Positions 23,509 to 32,483 of a DNA stretch of 56,612 nucleotides are shown here, in pieces. The DNA lies in NCBI GenBank assembly GCA_002408385.1, contig DHSB01000003.1:32261-88872 (forward strand), in the 5' to 3' direction. The number at the start of each line of letters is the position of its first letter. The first letter of the stretch is position 1. This DNA comes from Myxococcales bacterium UBA5297. Its GTDB lineage: Bacteria > Myxococcota > Myxococcia > Myxococcales > UBA5297. The position numbers and the translations under genes are program-made. The notes below the pieces were generated by a model. The model saw nothing but the letters and a program-made list of their open reading frames with translations. It had not been told where the DNA came from and searched no databases.

Positions 23509-24717
23509 ATGACCGCCCTTCTTCGCGGACTGCCCGTGGTTCTCGTCGCCTGCCTCAGCGTCGTCACCGTCGGATGCTCCGAATCCCAAGACGGGCCCGA
23601 CAGCGGCGGCTGTGGAGACGGCGTCCGCGGCGCGGGCGAGAGCTGCGACGGCACGGATCTCGGCGGCGCGACCTGCGCAAGCCTGCAGCTTGGGGCCGGC
23701 GACCTGCGCTGCGGGTCCGACTGCCAGCTCGACACCTCCGGCTGTGCTCCCGCGGCGGCCTGCGGAGACGGGGTCGCCGAGGCGGGCGAGGAGTGCGACG
23801 GCGAAGACCTCGGGGGCGCGACCTGCGCGAGCCTGCAGCTTGGGACAGGCGACCTGCGCTGCGGGTCCGACTGCCAGCTCGACACCTCCGGCTGTGCTCC
23901 CGCGGCGGTCTGTGGAAACGGGGTCGCCGAGGCGGGCGAGGAGTGCGACGGCGAAGACCTCGGGGGCGCGAATTGCGAGAGCCGGGGCTGGCTCGCCGGC
24001 CTGCTGCGCTGCGCCGATGGCTGCCGCCTCGACGAGCGCTGGTGCTCTCGGCACCTGTGCGACAACCGCGTCGACGACGGCGGCGCGGGCCTGGTCGATT
24101 GCGACGATCCGGCCTGTCTCGGTCGGCTCGGATGTCCAGGCGAGCAATGCGGCGACGGGGTCGACAACGACGGCGACGGGATGACCGACTGCGAGGATCC
24201 CGACTGCGCGACCAACGCGCCGCTGTGCAACGCGGGCTGCACCTTCACCGAGAACGCCTCTTTCGGACGCTGCTCGAATGGCCTGGACGACGACTGCGAC
24301 GGCCTGACGGACGCCGAGGATCCCGACTGCGCCGGGGCGCCGTTCATCCTCCTGGCCTGGGACCTCGACGGCGGGCGCGCGGAAGCGGGCGATCTGGTCT
24401 ACGCGGCGGCGACGGTCCACGCCTCCGAGGCGCTCACTGACCTCGAGGTGCGGCTGGAGGTCCCCGAGGGGTTCGAGGCGGTTGCGGTCTACGACTCGGG
24501 CAGCCTCGAGGCGACCGGCGCGGCGATGGAGTGGCAGCTCGGCGACCTCGAGGCGGGGGCTTGGCGCACGGTGTCGGCCGCCCTGCGAATCGCCGCGCCC
24601 CCCGCTGGAGCCTCCCGCGTCTGCCTGCAGGCCGCGCTCTCGGGGAGCGCCTCCGGGCCGAGCGACGACCCCGACCTGGCGGGGGGGGCCGACCCGACGT
24701 GCCTGCGGTTGCCGTGA
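23509..24717 (+). CDS. Cys-rich MopE-like repeat lipoprotein
   Basis: 402-aa exported lipoprotein. Signal peptide with lipobox-like TVGC, then three Cys-rich repeats (CGDGVAEAGEECDGEDLGG-ATC...LRCGSDCQLDTSGC) of 50 residues. Two to three calcium-binding MopE-like units follow (CGDGVDNDGDGMTDCEDPDC and CSNGLDDDCDGLTDAEDPDC). The end is a DUF11-like beta-sandwich of about 120 residues. The ATG at 23509 has GAGGT eight bases upstream; an ATG at 23503 is too close to it. Neighbouring repeats are almost identical in DNA over a 150-bp period, pointing to recent tandem duplication. Surface location likely; function unknown. Confidence 0.85.
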   Translation: MTALLRGLPVVLVACLSVVTVGCSESQDGPDSGGCGDGVRGAGESCDGTDLGGATCASLQLGAGDLRCGSDCQLDTSGCAPAAACGDGVAEAGEECDGEDLGGATCASLQLGTGDLRCGSDCQLDTSGCAPAAVCGNGVAEAGEECDGEDLGGANCESRGWLAGLLRCADGCRLDERWCSRHLCDNRVDDGGAGLVDCDDPACLGRLGCPGEQCGDGVDNDGDGMTDCEDPDCATNAPLCNAGCTFTENASFGRCSNGLDDDCDGLTDAEDPDCAGAPFILLAWDLDGGRAEAGDLVYAAATVHASEALTDLEVRLEVPEGFEAVAVYDSGSLEATGAAMEWQLGDLEAGAWRTVSAALRIAAPPAGASRVCLQAALSGSASGPSDDPDLAGGADPTCLRLP

Positions 24718-24750
24718 CGGCGCGCGGGGGCGACCCGTCGCCTCGTTCGG

Positions 24751-25623
24751 CTACGCGGCCTTGCTCTCGACGCCGCTCCGCTCGATGTCGTCGAGCCTGT
24801 CGAAGTGCTCGAACGGATGCTCCATCCACTCGCGCAGCACCCTGGACATCACCGCGGCGTGGAACCCGTCGATGAGCCGGTGATCGAAGGTGACGTTGAC
24901 CGACATCATCTGGCGGGCGACCACCTTGCCGTCTTCGGCGACCGGCCGCTCGCGCACCGCGCCGGTGGCGATGAGCAGGGGCACGCGCGAGTAGGGCACC
25001 AGCGGCACGAACGCCTGATCGAGCCCGAGCGAGCCGATGTTGGTGATCATCGCGCTGCCGAAGGCGTCCTTGGGCGCGCCGAAGCGGCGCAGGTCGAGGT
25101 TGAAGGTGTAGAGCAGCGCCGACGCCAGCCGCAGGACCAGGTTGAGCGCCAGGTAGGGCACCTTCAGGAAGGTCGCCCGCGTCTTCTCGAGCGACTCGTC
25201 TTGGCGCGCGCGCACTTTGGCCACCTTGGCCTCGAACTCGTCGCAGATCTCTACCAGCGACTTCTGCTCGAGATCGAAGAGGGTCGCGCCCGAGAGATCC
25301 ACCTTCTCCGACCCCTGGTCGGTCATCGCCACCTGGAAGAAGACGCCGATGCGCTTGCGCAGGTAGATGCGGTTGAAGCGCAGGATGGCGTTGGCGTCGG
25401 GGCACTCGCGCAGCACCATGGCGACCGCCTTGGCCATCAGGTGCGAGACGGTGACGCGCCGGCCGCTGCGCTCGCGCAGCTCGGCGATGTAGCGCATCGC
25501 CTCGTCCATCCGCAGCTCGAGGGTGCCGTAGACCGACGGGTCGCTCGGCGTGCGCCAGGTGCCGATGGCGATTTTGCGGAAGCTGCTGATGTCGTCTTTG
25601 CGGGCGAGCTCGAGGTTGGGCAT
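24751..25623 (-). CDS. Stand-alone 2-oxoacid dehydrogenase E2 catalytic domain protein
   Basis: 290-aa protein matching only the acyltransferase core of E2 enzymes: TVSHLMAKAVAMVLRECPDANA near residue 58 and the catalytic box FDHRLIDGFHAA (His and Asp present). Lipoyl and peripheral-subunit-binding domains are absent, and no E1 or E3 gene is nearby. It may be an acyltransferase that uses another acyl donor. A basic insert around 150-180 is atypical. The gene ends 33 bp from the convergent MopE-like lipoprotein. GGAGCC precedes the ATG. Confidence 0.83.
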   Translation of the reverse strand: MPNLELARKDDISSFRKIAIGTWRTPSDPSVYGTLELRMDEAMRYIAELRERSGRRVTVSHLMAKAVAMVLRECPDANAILRFNRIYLRKRIGVFFQVAMTDQGSEKVDLSGATLFDLEQKSLVEICDEFEAKVAKVRARQDESLEKTRATFLKVPYLALNLVLRLASALLYTFNLDLRRFGAPKDAFGSAMITNIGSLGLDQAFVPLVPYSRVPLLIATGAVRERPVAEDGKVVARQMMSVNVTFDHRLIDGFHAAVMSRVLREWMEHPFEHFDRLDDIERSGVESKAA

Positions 25624-25916
25624 GGGCAGGCTCCAGATGCTCAGGGGCGGCCGGAGGTTAGCGTCTTCTCGCGGACAACTCTTTACGCGCTGCGGCGAAG
25701 AGGGCAGGCGCGCGTCGGCTCGCTCGGACTGGCGCCGGCCGTGGCCTGGTCGGATCGCTTGCCCATGGCGGGCGGCGGGAAGCCTTTTCGACTCCAGTCG
25801 GTGACCGACGGCCTTCCGACTTCCGCTCGGGCGCTCCGACGCAACTCGGGCCCCTCGACGTTGCGCGGGCTGATCGCAAGCCCTCCCCGCAGGCAGCGGA
25901 GGGCTGGAACCGAGCC
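25624..25916. other. Intergenic region
   Basis: About 290 bp between two minus-strand genes. No gene, repeat or terminator could be supported. Confidence 0.4.
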
Positions 25917-27131
25917 TCAGAGCGCCGGCGCCGGCCTGACAGGCTGCTCGACACCGCAGGCGCGCGCGTGCCTCGACAGCGCCGCGTCGAGCGCCTCTTC
26001 GTCCAGACTGACCCCGGGCTCTCGCCAGATTCGATCGATGCGGAGGGCGCCTTCAACGAGCCGTCCCTCGAGCCGGCCGACGAAGCGGCCTCGATACAGC
26101 AGCGGCACGACGTACCAACCCCAGCGCCGCTGCGCCGCGGGCTTGTAGACCTCCCACACGTAGTCGAAGCCGAAGACCTCGGCGACGAGCCTCCTGTCCC
26201 AGAGAACCGGGTCGAGCGGGCCGATCAGGCGCATTCGCGCATCCGGCCGCGGGAATCGGCGCTCGCGGAAACCCGAGGGTGCGAGGTACCGGCGGGCCGA
26301 GCCTTCGATCACGGCCTCTTCGAGCGCGCCCTCTTCGATCAGGCGGTCGGGCAGGTCCGAGGTGCGTACCGCGTGCAGCATCGACCAGAGCGGGCCTCCC
26401 GCGCGGCAGAGCAGCCCCGCGGCCTCGACGCGCTCGAGCAGCGCCCAGCGAGCGAAGGCGGCCCCCGGCTCCGCGCCGGCGTGCTCGGGCAGCGCGCGGA
26501 TTGGGATGTCGTAGCGTTTCGGATCGCGACCGCAGACGACCACCTGGCAGCGCGTCCAGAGCACCTCGAGCGCCATCGAGGTCGCCTTCGGGGTGCCCTT
26601 CCAGCCGTCCCAGTCGAGAGGCTCGACGCGCCCGTGATCGGCGAGCGCCGCGGCGCTGACCGGGCCGCGGGTGGCGACCTCCTCGAGCACCCGCTCGAGC
26701 ACCTGGGGCGCCAGTCGCTCGAGCCGATCGCCCAGGCGCCACCAAGGTGTCTCGGCTGCCTGGCGCCGGTAGTAGGGAAAGGCGCTCGCCGGCAACAGGC
26801 AGCGCTCTTTGGCGAAGTGCTCGAACGCGTGTCCTGGCAGCAGGTGGCGGTAGACATCGCCCTTGGCGATGCCGTCCACGCGCGCGAGGGTGACCAGGTC
26901 GGCGTTCGTACCGAGCGTGTCGAGCGGATCGAGCTGGATGCAGCGAAGGCGGGCGAGCAGGGCGCGAACGCCCGCGGCGCCCTTCTTTGGCTGCGGCCTG
27001 TTGAGCGCGAGTTGGCCGAGCAGGTAGGTGCGCGCCTCGTCGCGGGAAAGGACGACTGGCTCGGGGCGAGCCCGCCGATTTCGCCTTCGGCGCTCGGACG
27101 CGAGGGGAGTTGCCTGGCTCGTGCTGGTCAC
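25917..27131 (-). CDS. AlkZ/YcaQ-like winged-helix DNA glycosylase
   Basis: 404 aa of the HTH_42 (DUF1006) family, whose studied members (AlkZ, E. coli YcaQ) remove bulky alkyl lesions and unhook interstrand crosslinks. The catalytic Q-hydrophobic-D motif is visible as CIQLDPL (about Q66, D68), followed by DTLGTNADLVTLARV, and winged-helix repeats through the middle (FAKERCLLPASAFPYYR; WDGWKGTPKATSMALEVLW). A basic 30-residue N-terminal extension (RRRRNRRAR) is unusual. The start is GTG at 27131 with GAGGAGAA upstream. An AlkA-like glycosylase lies 3.3 kb away. Confidence 0.86.
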   Translation of the reverse strand: MTSTSQATPLASERRRRNRRARPEPVVLSRDEARTYLLGQLALNRPQPKKGAAGVRALLARLRCIQLDPLDTLGTNADLVTLARVDGIAKGDVYRHLLPGHAFEHFAKERCLLPASAFPYYRRQAAETPWWRLGDRLERLAPQVLERVLEEVATRGPVSAAALADHGRVEPLDWDGWKGTPKATSMALEVLWTRCQVVVCGRDPKRYDIPIRALPEHAGAEPGAAFARWALLERVEAAGLLCRAGGPLWSMLHAVRTSDLPDRLIEEGALEEAVIEGSARRYLAPSGFRERRFPRPDARMRLIGPLDPVLWDRRLVAEVFGFDYVWEVYKPAAQRRWGWYVVPLLYRGRFVGRLEGRLVEGALRIDRIWREPGVSLDEEALDAALSRHARACGVEQPVRPAPAL

Positions 27132-27314
27132 GTCGTTCTCCTCGCGGTGAACCGACCGGCGCTCCTCGACGGAGAACCTGCGGGCCGCAGCCCGGATTTC
27201 GGCTCCGCATCTTGCGAGCTCGAGCGATTGCAGTCTTCTTCGACCGTCCGACCGGCCGGCCGTGACGGCTATCGACTCCCCGCTCGCACAATCGACCCGG
27301 CGAGCGCGCGGACT

Positions 27315-27755
27315 TCAACGCCGTTTGCGCCCGGCGGCGAGCTCCGAGGCGATCCCCCCGCCGGCGAGCAGCCCGATGGCGCCGAGCAGCGGTGGGAGCG
27401 GGACGGCAGCGCCGGTCTCGGCCCCGAGCCGACCGATGATGACGGCGAGCGGCACCAGGCCGACCAAGCCGACCGCGGGGACGGCTCTCATCGCCCAGCG
27501 CTCGCCGCGGCGCAGCGGGACGAGCGTGAGCACGAAGAGCGCGAGCGCGCAGGCGATGACCGCCACACCGCTGCCGCGCTGAAAGGCGAGAATCAGCCGC
27601 TGCGTGCCGGCGGGGATCGCCTCCCAATCGGCCCCGGTCACCTGCGCGTGGTAGGGCATGAAGCGCGGCGAGAAGAGGTAGACGAGGCCCATCGCGGCGG
27701 CGCCCAGGGCGACGACGAGATGGCAACCGACGGCAAGCTTCAGCGCTCTTGACAT
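27315..27755 (-). CDS. Small four-helix membrane protein
   Basis: 146 aa with four predicted transmembrane helices (residues about 7-28, 58-81, 92-108, 118-135) and a basic C-terminal tail. Between helices 1 and 2 lies FSPRFMPYHAQVTGADWEAIPAGTQRL, a pattern shared by small uncharacterised membrane proteins. The ATG at 27755 is chosen because the first helix starts right after it; the longer frame is non-hydrophobic. It diverges from the quinone oxidoreductase-like gene. Function not recognised. Confidence 0.7.
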   Translation of the reverse strand: MSRALKLAVGCHLVVALGAAAMGLVYLFSPRFMPYHAQVTGADWEAIPAGTQRLILAFQRGSGVAVIACALALFVLTLVPLRRGERWAMRAVPAVGLVGLVPLAVIIGRLGAETGAAVPLPPLLGAIGLLAGGGIASELAAGRKRR

Positions 27756-27994
27756 GGTGCGGCGCACGGTACACCGACTGTGCCGCCGGGGCCCGGCGCG
27801 AGACTCCGAGCGCTCGGAGAGCGGGCGGCCCGAAGGCAGAGAGCTGGCATGGGAGGCCAAGCTCGTCTCTTCATCGACCTTCCGAAGGCAACGCGGCTGG
27901 TTCGCACTGCATCCTCCTGCGCCTTCGGCCGAGGTCCGGCCGAAGTGCGCAGATTGATGGCGGCGGCATCCGATCAATGGAGGAGGAGACCGGC

Positions 27995-28912
27995 ATGAAA
28001 GCGATCCGCGTCCACAGCTTCGGCGGACCAGACAAGGTGGCTATCGACGACATCCCCATCCCGAAGATCGAGAAGGGCAAGGCGCTCGTGCGCATGCGGG
28101 CCGTCGCGGTGAACCCGGTCGACTGGATGGTGCGCGAGCGCATCTACAACCCCGCGGGTGCCGACAAGCTACCCATCACGCTCGGCCAGGACTTCGCGGG
28201 CATCATCGAGAAGATCGGCCCCGGCTCCGACACCCGTTTCCGCGAGGGGGACGAGGTCTTCGGCGAGGTCTGGGGCAGCTTCGTCGAGTACGCGCTCGTG
28301 CCGCTCGAGGATCTGGTCCGCAAGCCACGGTCGATAAGCTTCCAAACGGCGGCCAGCGTCCCGATGCCTGGCCTGACCGCCTGGCAGGCGATCATCGACA
28401 CCGCCCAGGCGCGGCCGGGGATGCGCTTCCTCATCCACGGCGCGAGCGGCGGGGTGGGCTCCTTCGCGGTGCAGTTCGCCAGGTGGAAGGGGGCCGAGGT
28501 CATCGCCACCGCGGGGCCGGAGAGCTTCGAGTTCCTGAACGACGTCGGCGTCGACCAGGTCATCGACTACCACCGCGAGCGCTTCGAGCAGCTCGTCCAC
28601 GACGTCGACGTGGTCCTCGACCCGTTGGGCGGCGAGGTGCAGGCGCGCTCGTGGTCGACGCTCAAGCGTGGGGGCATGCTCATCAACCTCGTCGGCGAGC
28701 TCAACGAGTCGGCAGCCAGGAAGGCGGGCGTGCACGGCGTCGAGTTCGGGATGGAGTACGACACCGAGGACCTCGCGGAGATCGCCGACCTCGTCGCCCG
28801 CGGGGCTGTCAAGCCGCACATCGTCAAGGTGTTGCCTCTCGACCAGGCGAGGTGGGCGCTCGATTTGAACCAGAGGAACCAGTCGCACGGGAAGATTGTT
28901 TTGGAGGTGTAG
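27995..28912 (+). CDS. NADPH-dependent quinone oxidoreductase-like protein (MDR family)
   Basis: 305-aa medium-chain dehydrogenase/reductase without zinc ligands. GroES-like N-terminus (VHSFGGPDKVAIDDIP; AVNPVDWMVRERIY; LGQDFAGII) then a Rossmann fold with the nucleotide motif GASGGVGSFAVQFA (about residue 150). Members reduce quinones or activated alkenes with NADPH. A strong ribosome binding site (GGAGGAGGAG) precedes the ATG at 27995; the longer upstream frame has no support. Substrate unknown. Confidence 0.9.
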   Translation: MKAIRVHSFGGPDKVAIDDIPIPKIEKGKALVRMRAVAVNPVDWMVRERIYNPAGADKLPITLGQDFAGIIEKIGPGSDTRFREGDEVFGEVWGSFVEYALVPLEDLVRKPRSISFQTAASVPMPGLTAWQAIIDTAQARPGMRFLIHGASGGVGSFAVQFARWKGAEVIATAGPESFEFLNDVGVDQVIDYHRERFEQLVHDVDVVLDPLGGEVQARSWSTLKRGGMLINLVGELNESAARKAGVHGVEFGMEYDTEDLAEIADLVARGAVKPHIVKVLPLDQARWALDLNQRNQSHGKIVLEV

Positions 28913-29198
28913 GCGACGGGCGAGAGTCGAGAGTTGGTTGTGAATTGTGAGTGTGGCTGGACGCCCCTGGCCAGCGGCGCACAGGGGCCCGGGATCAGGC
29001 CCGACGCGACCGCTCGAGGCAGGGGAGGCGGCTGTTGAGCAAAGCTTGACTGCTCGAGCCCCACGCCCGTAGCGTCTGCTTCGGAACAGACGGCCCCCGG
29101 GCAGGGGCGCGGTCGGGCCCGGATACGGGCAGCAGGCCATGAGGGCGCTTGTGGGACCTCGGTTCATCGAGCCGTCGAGCTCGAGAGCGGAGCGACCC

Positions 29199-30155
29199 AT
29201 GAGTCCCAACGAGAGCTGTAGCCAGAGCAGGGAAGGCGAGATTCGCCGCGTCACCGTGGTGGGCATGCTGGTGAACGTCGTGCTGACCGCCCTGAAGCTG
29301 GCCGCCGGCATCATCGGCAATAGTCAGGCCGTCGTCGCCGACGCGGTTCACAGCTTCTCCGACCTCGCCACCGACCTCGCCGTGCTCGTCGGGATGCGAT
29401 TCTGGTCTGCGCCCGCGGACGACGAGCATCCGCACGGTCATGGGCGCATCGAGACGATGGTCGCCGCAATCATCGGAGTCGCGCTCGGTGCGGCGGGCGT
29501 TGGTATCGGTTACCAGGGCATCGTCACCATCGACGAGCCTCACGCAGAGGCCCCGGGGATGATCGCCCTCGCCGCGGCGGTCTTGTCCATCGTCTCCAAG
29601 GAGTGGCTGTATCGCTGGACGGTGAGCGTGGGTCGCAAGGTCAAGTCGCAGGCAGTGCTCGCCAACGCTTGGCATCACCGCTCCGACGCGATGAGCTCGC
29701 TGCCCGCCGCGGTCGCGGTCGGCGTCGCCGCACTCTGGCCCGCGCTCGCCGTCGTCGATCACGTCGGCGCGGTGGTGGTCGCCGGATTCATCCTCCACGC
29801 GGCCTGGAAGATCACCTCGCCTGCGCTCGGACAGCTCATCGACGGCGGCGCGCCCGCGCCGGTGCGCGCTGAGATCTCCGCAATCGTCCTCGCCACCCCG
29901 GGCGTGCGGCTCGTCCACGCCATCCGCACCCGCTACGTCGGCTCGGGGCTCCAAATCGACCTGCACATCCAGGTCGATCCCGAGATGAGCGTGCGCGAAG
30001 GCCACGACATCTCGGAGGAGGTCAAGCGCCGGCTCATCGGCGACGGGCCCGAGGTGCTCGATGCCATCGTCCACCTCGAGCCCTACGAGCCGGCCGAGGC
30101 AGATGCGAGCGAGCCCCTGCCACTCGGTGCGTCGGACGCGGGCGAGCAGTCGTAG
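29199..30155 (+). CDS. Cation diffusion facilitator transporter
   Basis: 318-aa inner-membrane divalent metal/proton antiporter. Six transmembrane helices with the paired metal-site motifs ADAVHSFSDLATD (helix 2) and AWHHRSDAMSS (helix 5), plus a His-rich loop DDEHPHGHGR. The cytoplasmic C-terminal domain (from about 215) has the usual ferredoxin-like fold with HIQVDPEMSVREGHDI. Substrate is probably Zn, Fe or Mn; an H-x-x-x-D site 1 and H-x-x-x-D site 2 favour Zn or Fe. The ATG at 29199 is preferred by homology. No metal regulator is adjacent. Confidence 0.93.
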   Translation: MSPNESCSQSREGEIRRVTVVGMLVNVVLTALKLAAGIIGNSQAVVADAVHSFSDLATDLAVLVGMRFWSAPADDEHPHGHGRIETMVAAIIGVALGAAGVGIGYQGIVTIDEPHAEAPGMIALAAAVLSIVSKEWLYRWTVSVGRKVKSQAVLANAWHHRSDAMSSLPAAVAVGVAALWPALAVVDHVGAVVVAGFILHAAWKITSPALGQLIDGGAPAPVRAEISAIVLATPGVRLVHAIRTRYVGSGLQIDLHIQVDPEMSVREGHDISEEVKRRLIGDGPEVLDAIVHLEPYEPAEADASEPLPLGASDAGEQS

Positions 30156-30479
30156 AGAAGGCGGTCTGTCTCACGGACGGCTCTGTGCCTGGTTGAGTCG
30201 CGTTGGCACGGGCGCATGGCAATACGTCCCGGGGCAGAACGAGCCTCCGGCGGATAGGGCTCCGGCTTTGCGAGGGGGCTCGAGTGCTATCCGAAGGAGC
30301 CCGGCGTCCTCGAACTTCGAGGAAGCGCGGATCCTGGCAGTCGAAGCGAAGGCGTTTCCCGAGCCGATCTGCCGCGGGCGCCGAACGTTTGCTGAGGCGG
30401 CGATGGACCCGAGCGCAAGCGAGCCGCCGACCGGCGCTTCGCCATGGGCCCAAGCGAGCGTCGTGAAGGAGGGGCAGTC
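30156..30479. other. Intergenic region
   Basis: About 320 bp between two plus-strand genes. No gene, RNA or repeat could be supported beyond the ribosome binding site (AAGGAGGGG) of the downstream gene. Confidence 0.4.
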
Positions 30480-31439
30480 ATGGAGAAGGAGCGACGGCTC
30501 GAGTTGGCCACGCGCGGCCCCTTCCAACTGGATGCGACTGTCCGGCTCCTGCAGCGTCGGCCGACGAACCTGGTCGACCTCTTCGAGAACGACCGCCATG
30601 TGCGGCTGTTCGAGACCGCGTCCGGTCCGGTGCTCGCCATCACGGAGAACGCCGGGACGGTCGACGAGCCGAAGCTCGTGGCGACGCTCCGGGGCCCGGC
30701 CGTCCCCGTTGCTGTCGCTCGCCAGCTCGAGTCGACGCTGCGAAGGATGCTCGGGCTCGAGGTGGACCCCGCGGTCCTTTCGACGCTCGGAAGCATCGAC
30801 CAGCGCCTGGCCCCGACGGTGCGAGCGCTCCGCGGGCTCCGTCCCCCTCGCTTCCCGGACCTCTTCGAAGCGTTCGCCAACGTCATCCCGTTCCAGCAAG
30901 TGAGCCTGGATGCCGGCGTTGCGGCGGTGCGCAGGTTGGTAGAGCGCTTCTGCTCACCTCGCGACCTCGACGGGCGGCGCTTCTATCCCTTCCCGCGAGC
31001 CGAAAGGGTCGCCAGTGCGCGGGTCGAGACGGTGCGCGCTACCGGGTTGAGCGGTGCCAAGGCCCAGGCGCTTCATGGCATCGCCCGGCGGATCGCCGAC
31101 GGCGAGCTGCGCGAGGAGGAGATGGATCGCCTCCCCACCCCGGAGGCCATGCGTCGTCTGGTCGAGCTGCCCGGGATTGGCCCGTGGAGCGCGGGCCTTC
31201 TGCTCCTCCGCGGATTCGGGCGGCTCGACTCCTTTCCGACCCGCGACGTCGGCGTTGCCCGCGGGCTCGCATCCGTCCTTGGACTCGCCCCAGGCACGCC
31301 TTTCGACCAGGCGTCTTTCGCCGCTCGCTTCGGTGACGCGAAGGGCCTGCTCTACTTCCTGTCACTCGGCTCCCAACTCCTCGGGCGCGGTCTGATCCGG
31401 CCGGCGGAAGAGGGCTCGCGCCGGCAGCGGAGAACCTAG
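30480..31439 (+). CDS. AlkA-like DNA-3-methyladenine glycosylase (HhH-GPD)
   Basis: 319-aa base-excision repair glycosylase. N-terminal AlkA-like beta domain (1-115), then helices with VIPFQQVSLDAGVAAVRRLV, the helix-hairpin-helix LVELPGIGPWSAGLLLLRGFG (about 227-247) and the catalytic Asp in FPTRDVGVARG (about D256). It should excise alkylated purines in the cytoplasm. A strong ribosome binding site AAGGAGGGG precedes the ATG at 30480. Its stop lies only 8 bp before the glyQ -35 box. Confidence 0.9.
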   Translation: MEKERRLELATRGPFQLDATVRLLQRRPTNLVDLFENDRHVRLFETASGPVLAITENAGTVDEPKLVATLRGPAVPVAVARQLESTLRRMLGLEVDPAVLSTLGSIDQRLAPTVRALRGLRPPRFPDLFEAFANVIPFQQVSLDAGVAAVRRLVERFCSPRDLDGRRFYPFPRAERVASARVETVRATGLSGAKAQALHGIARRIADGELREEEMDRLPTPEAMRRLVELPGIGPWSAGLLLLRGFGRLDSFPTRDVGVARGLASVLGLAPGTPFDQASFAARFGDAKGLLYFLSLGSQLLGRGLIRPAEEGSRRQRRT

Positions 31440-31446
31440 AGCGGCG

Positions 31447-31475
31447 TTGACCCTCCTAGAGGAGACCGCTAGGTT
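31447..31475 (+). promoter_or_regulatory. Sigma70-type promoter of glyQ, leaderless
   Basis: TTGACC (31447-31452) and TAGGTT (31470-31475) are 17 bp apart. Only 8 nt separate the -10 box from the ATG at 31484 and no ribosome binding site fits, so the transcript is probably leaderless. Confidence 0.6.
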
Positions 31476-31483
31476 GCGCGCCC

Positions 31484-32398
<915 letters not shown>

Positions 32399-32483
32399 GC
32401 GCGTCGGCTCGCCCCGCACCTTTCTTCGACTCGAGATCGCGCGCCGCGCCCTTCCCCGGGGCGGCGCCCGCTGAGGATTCAAG

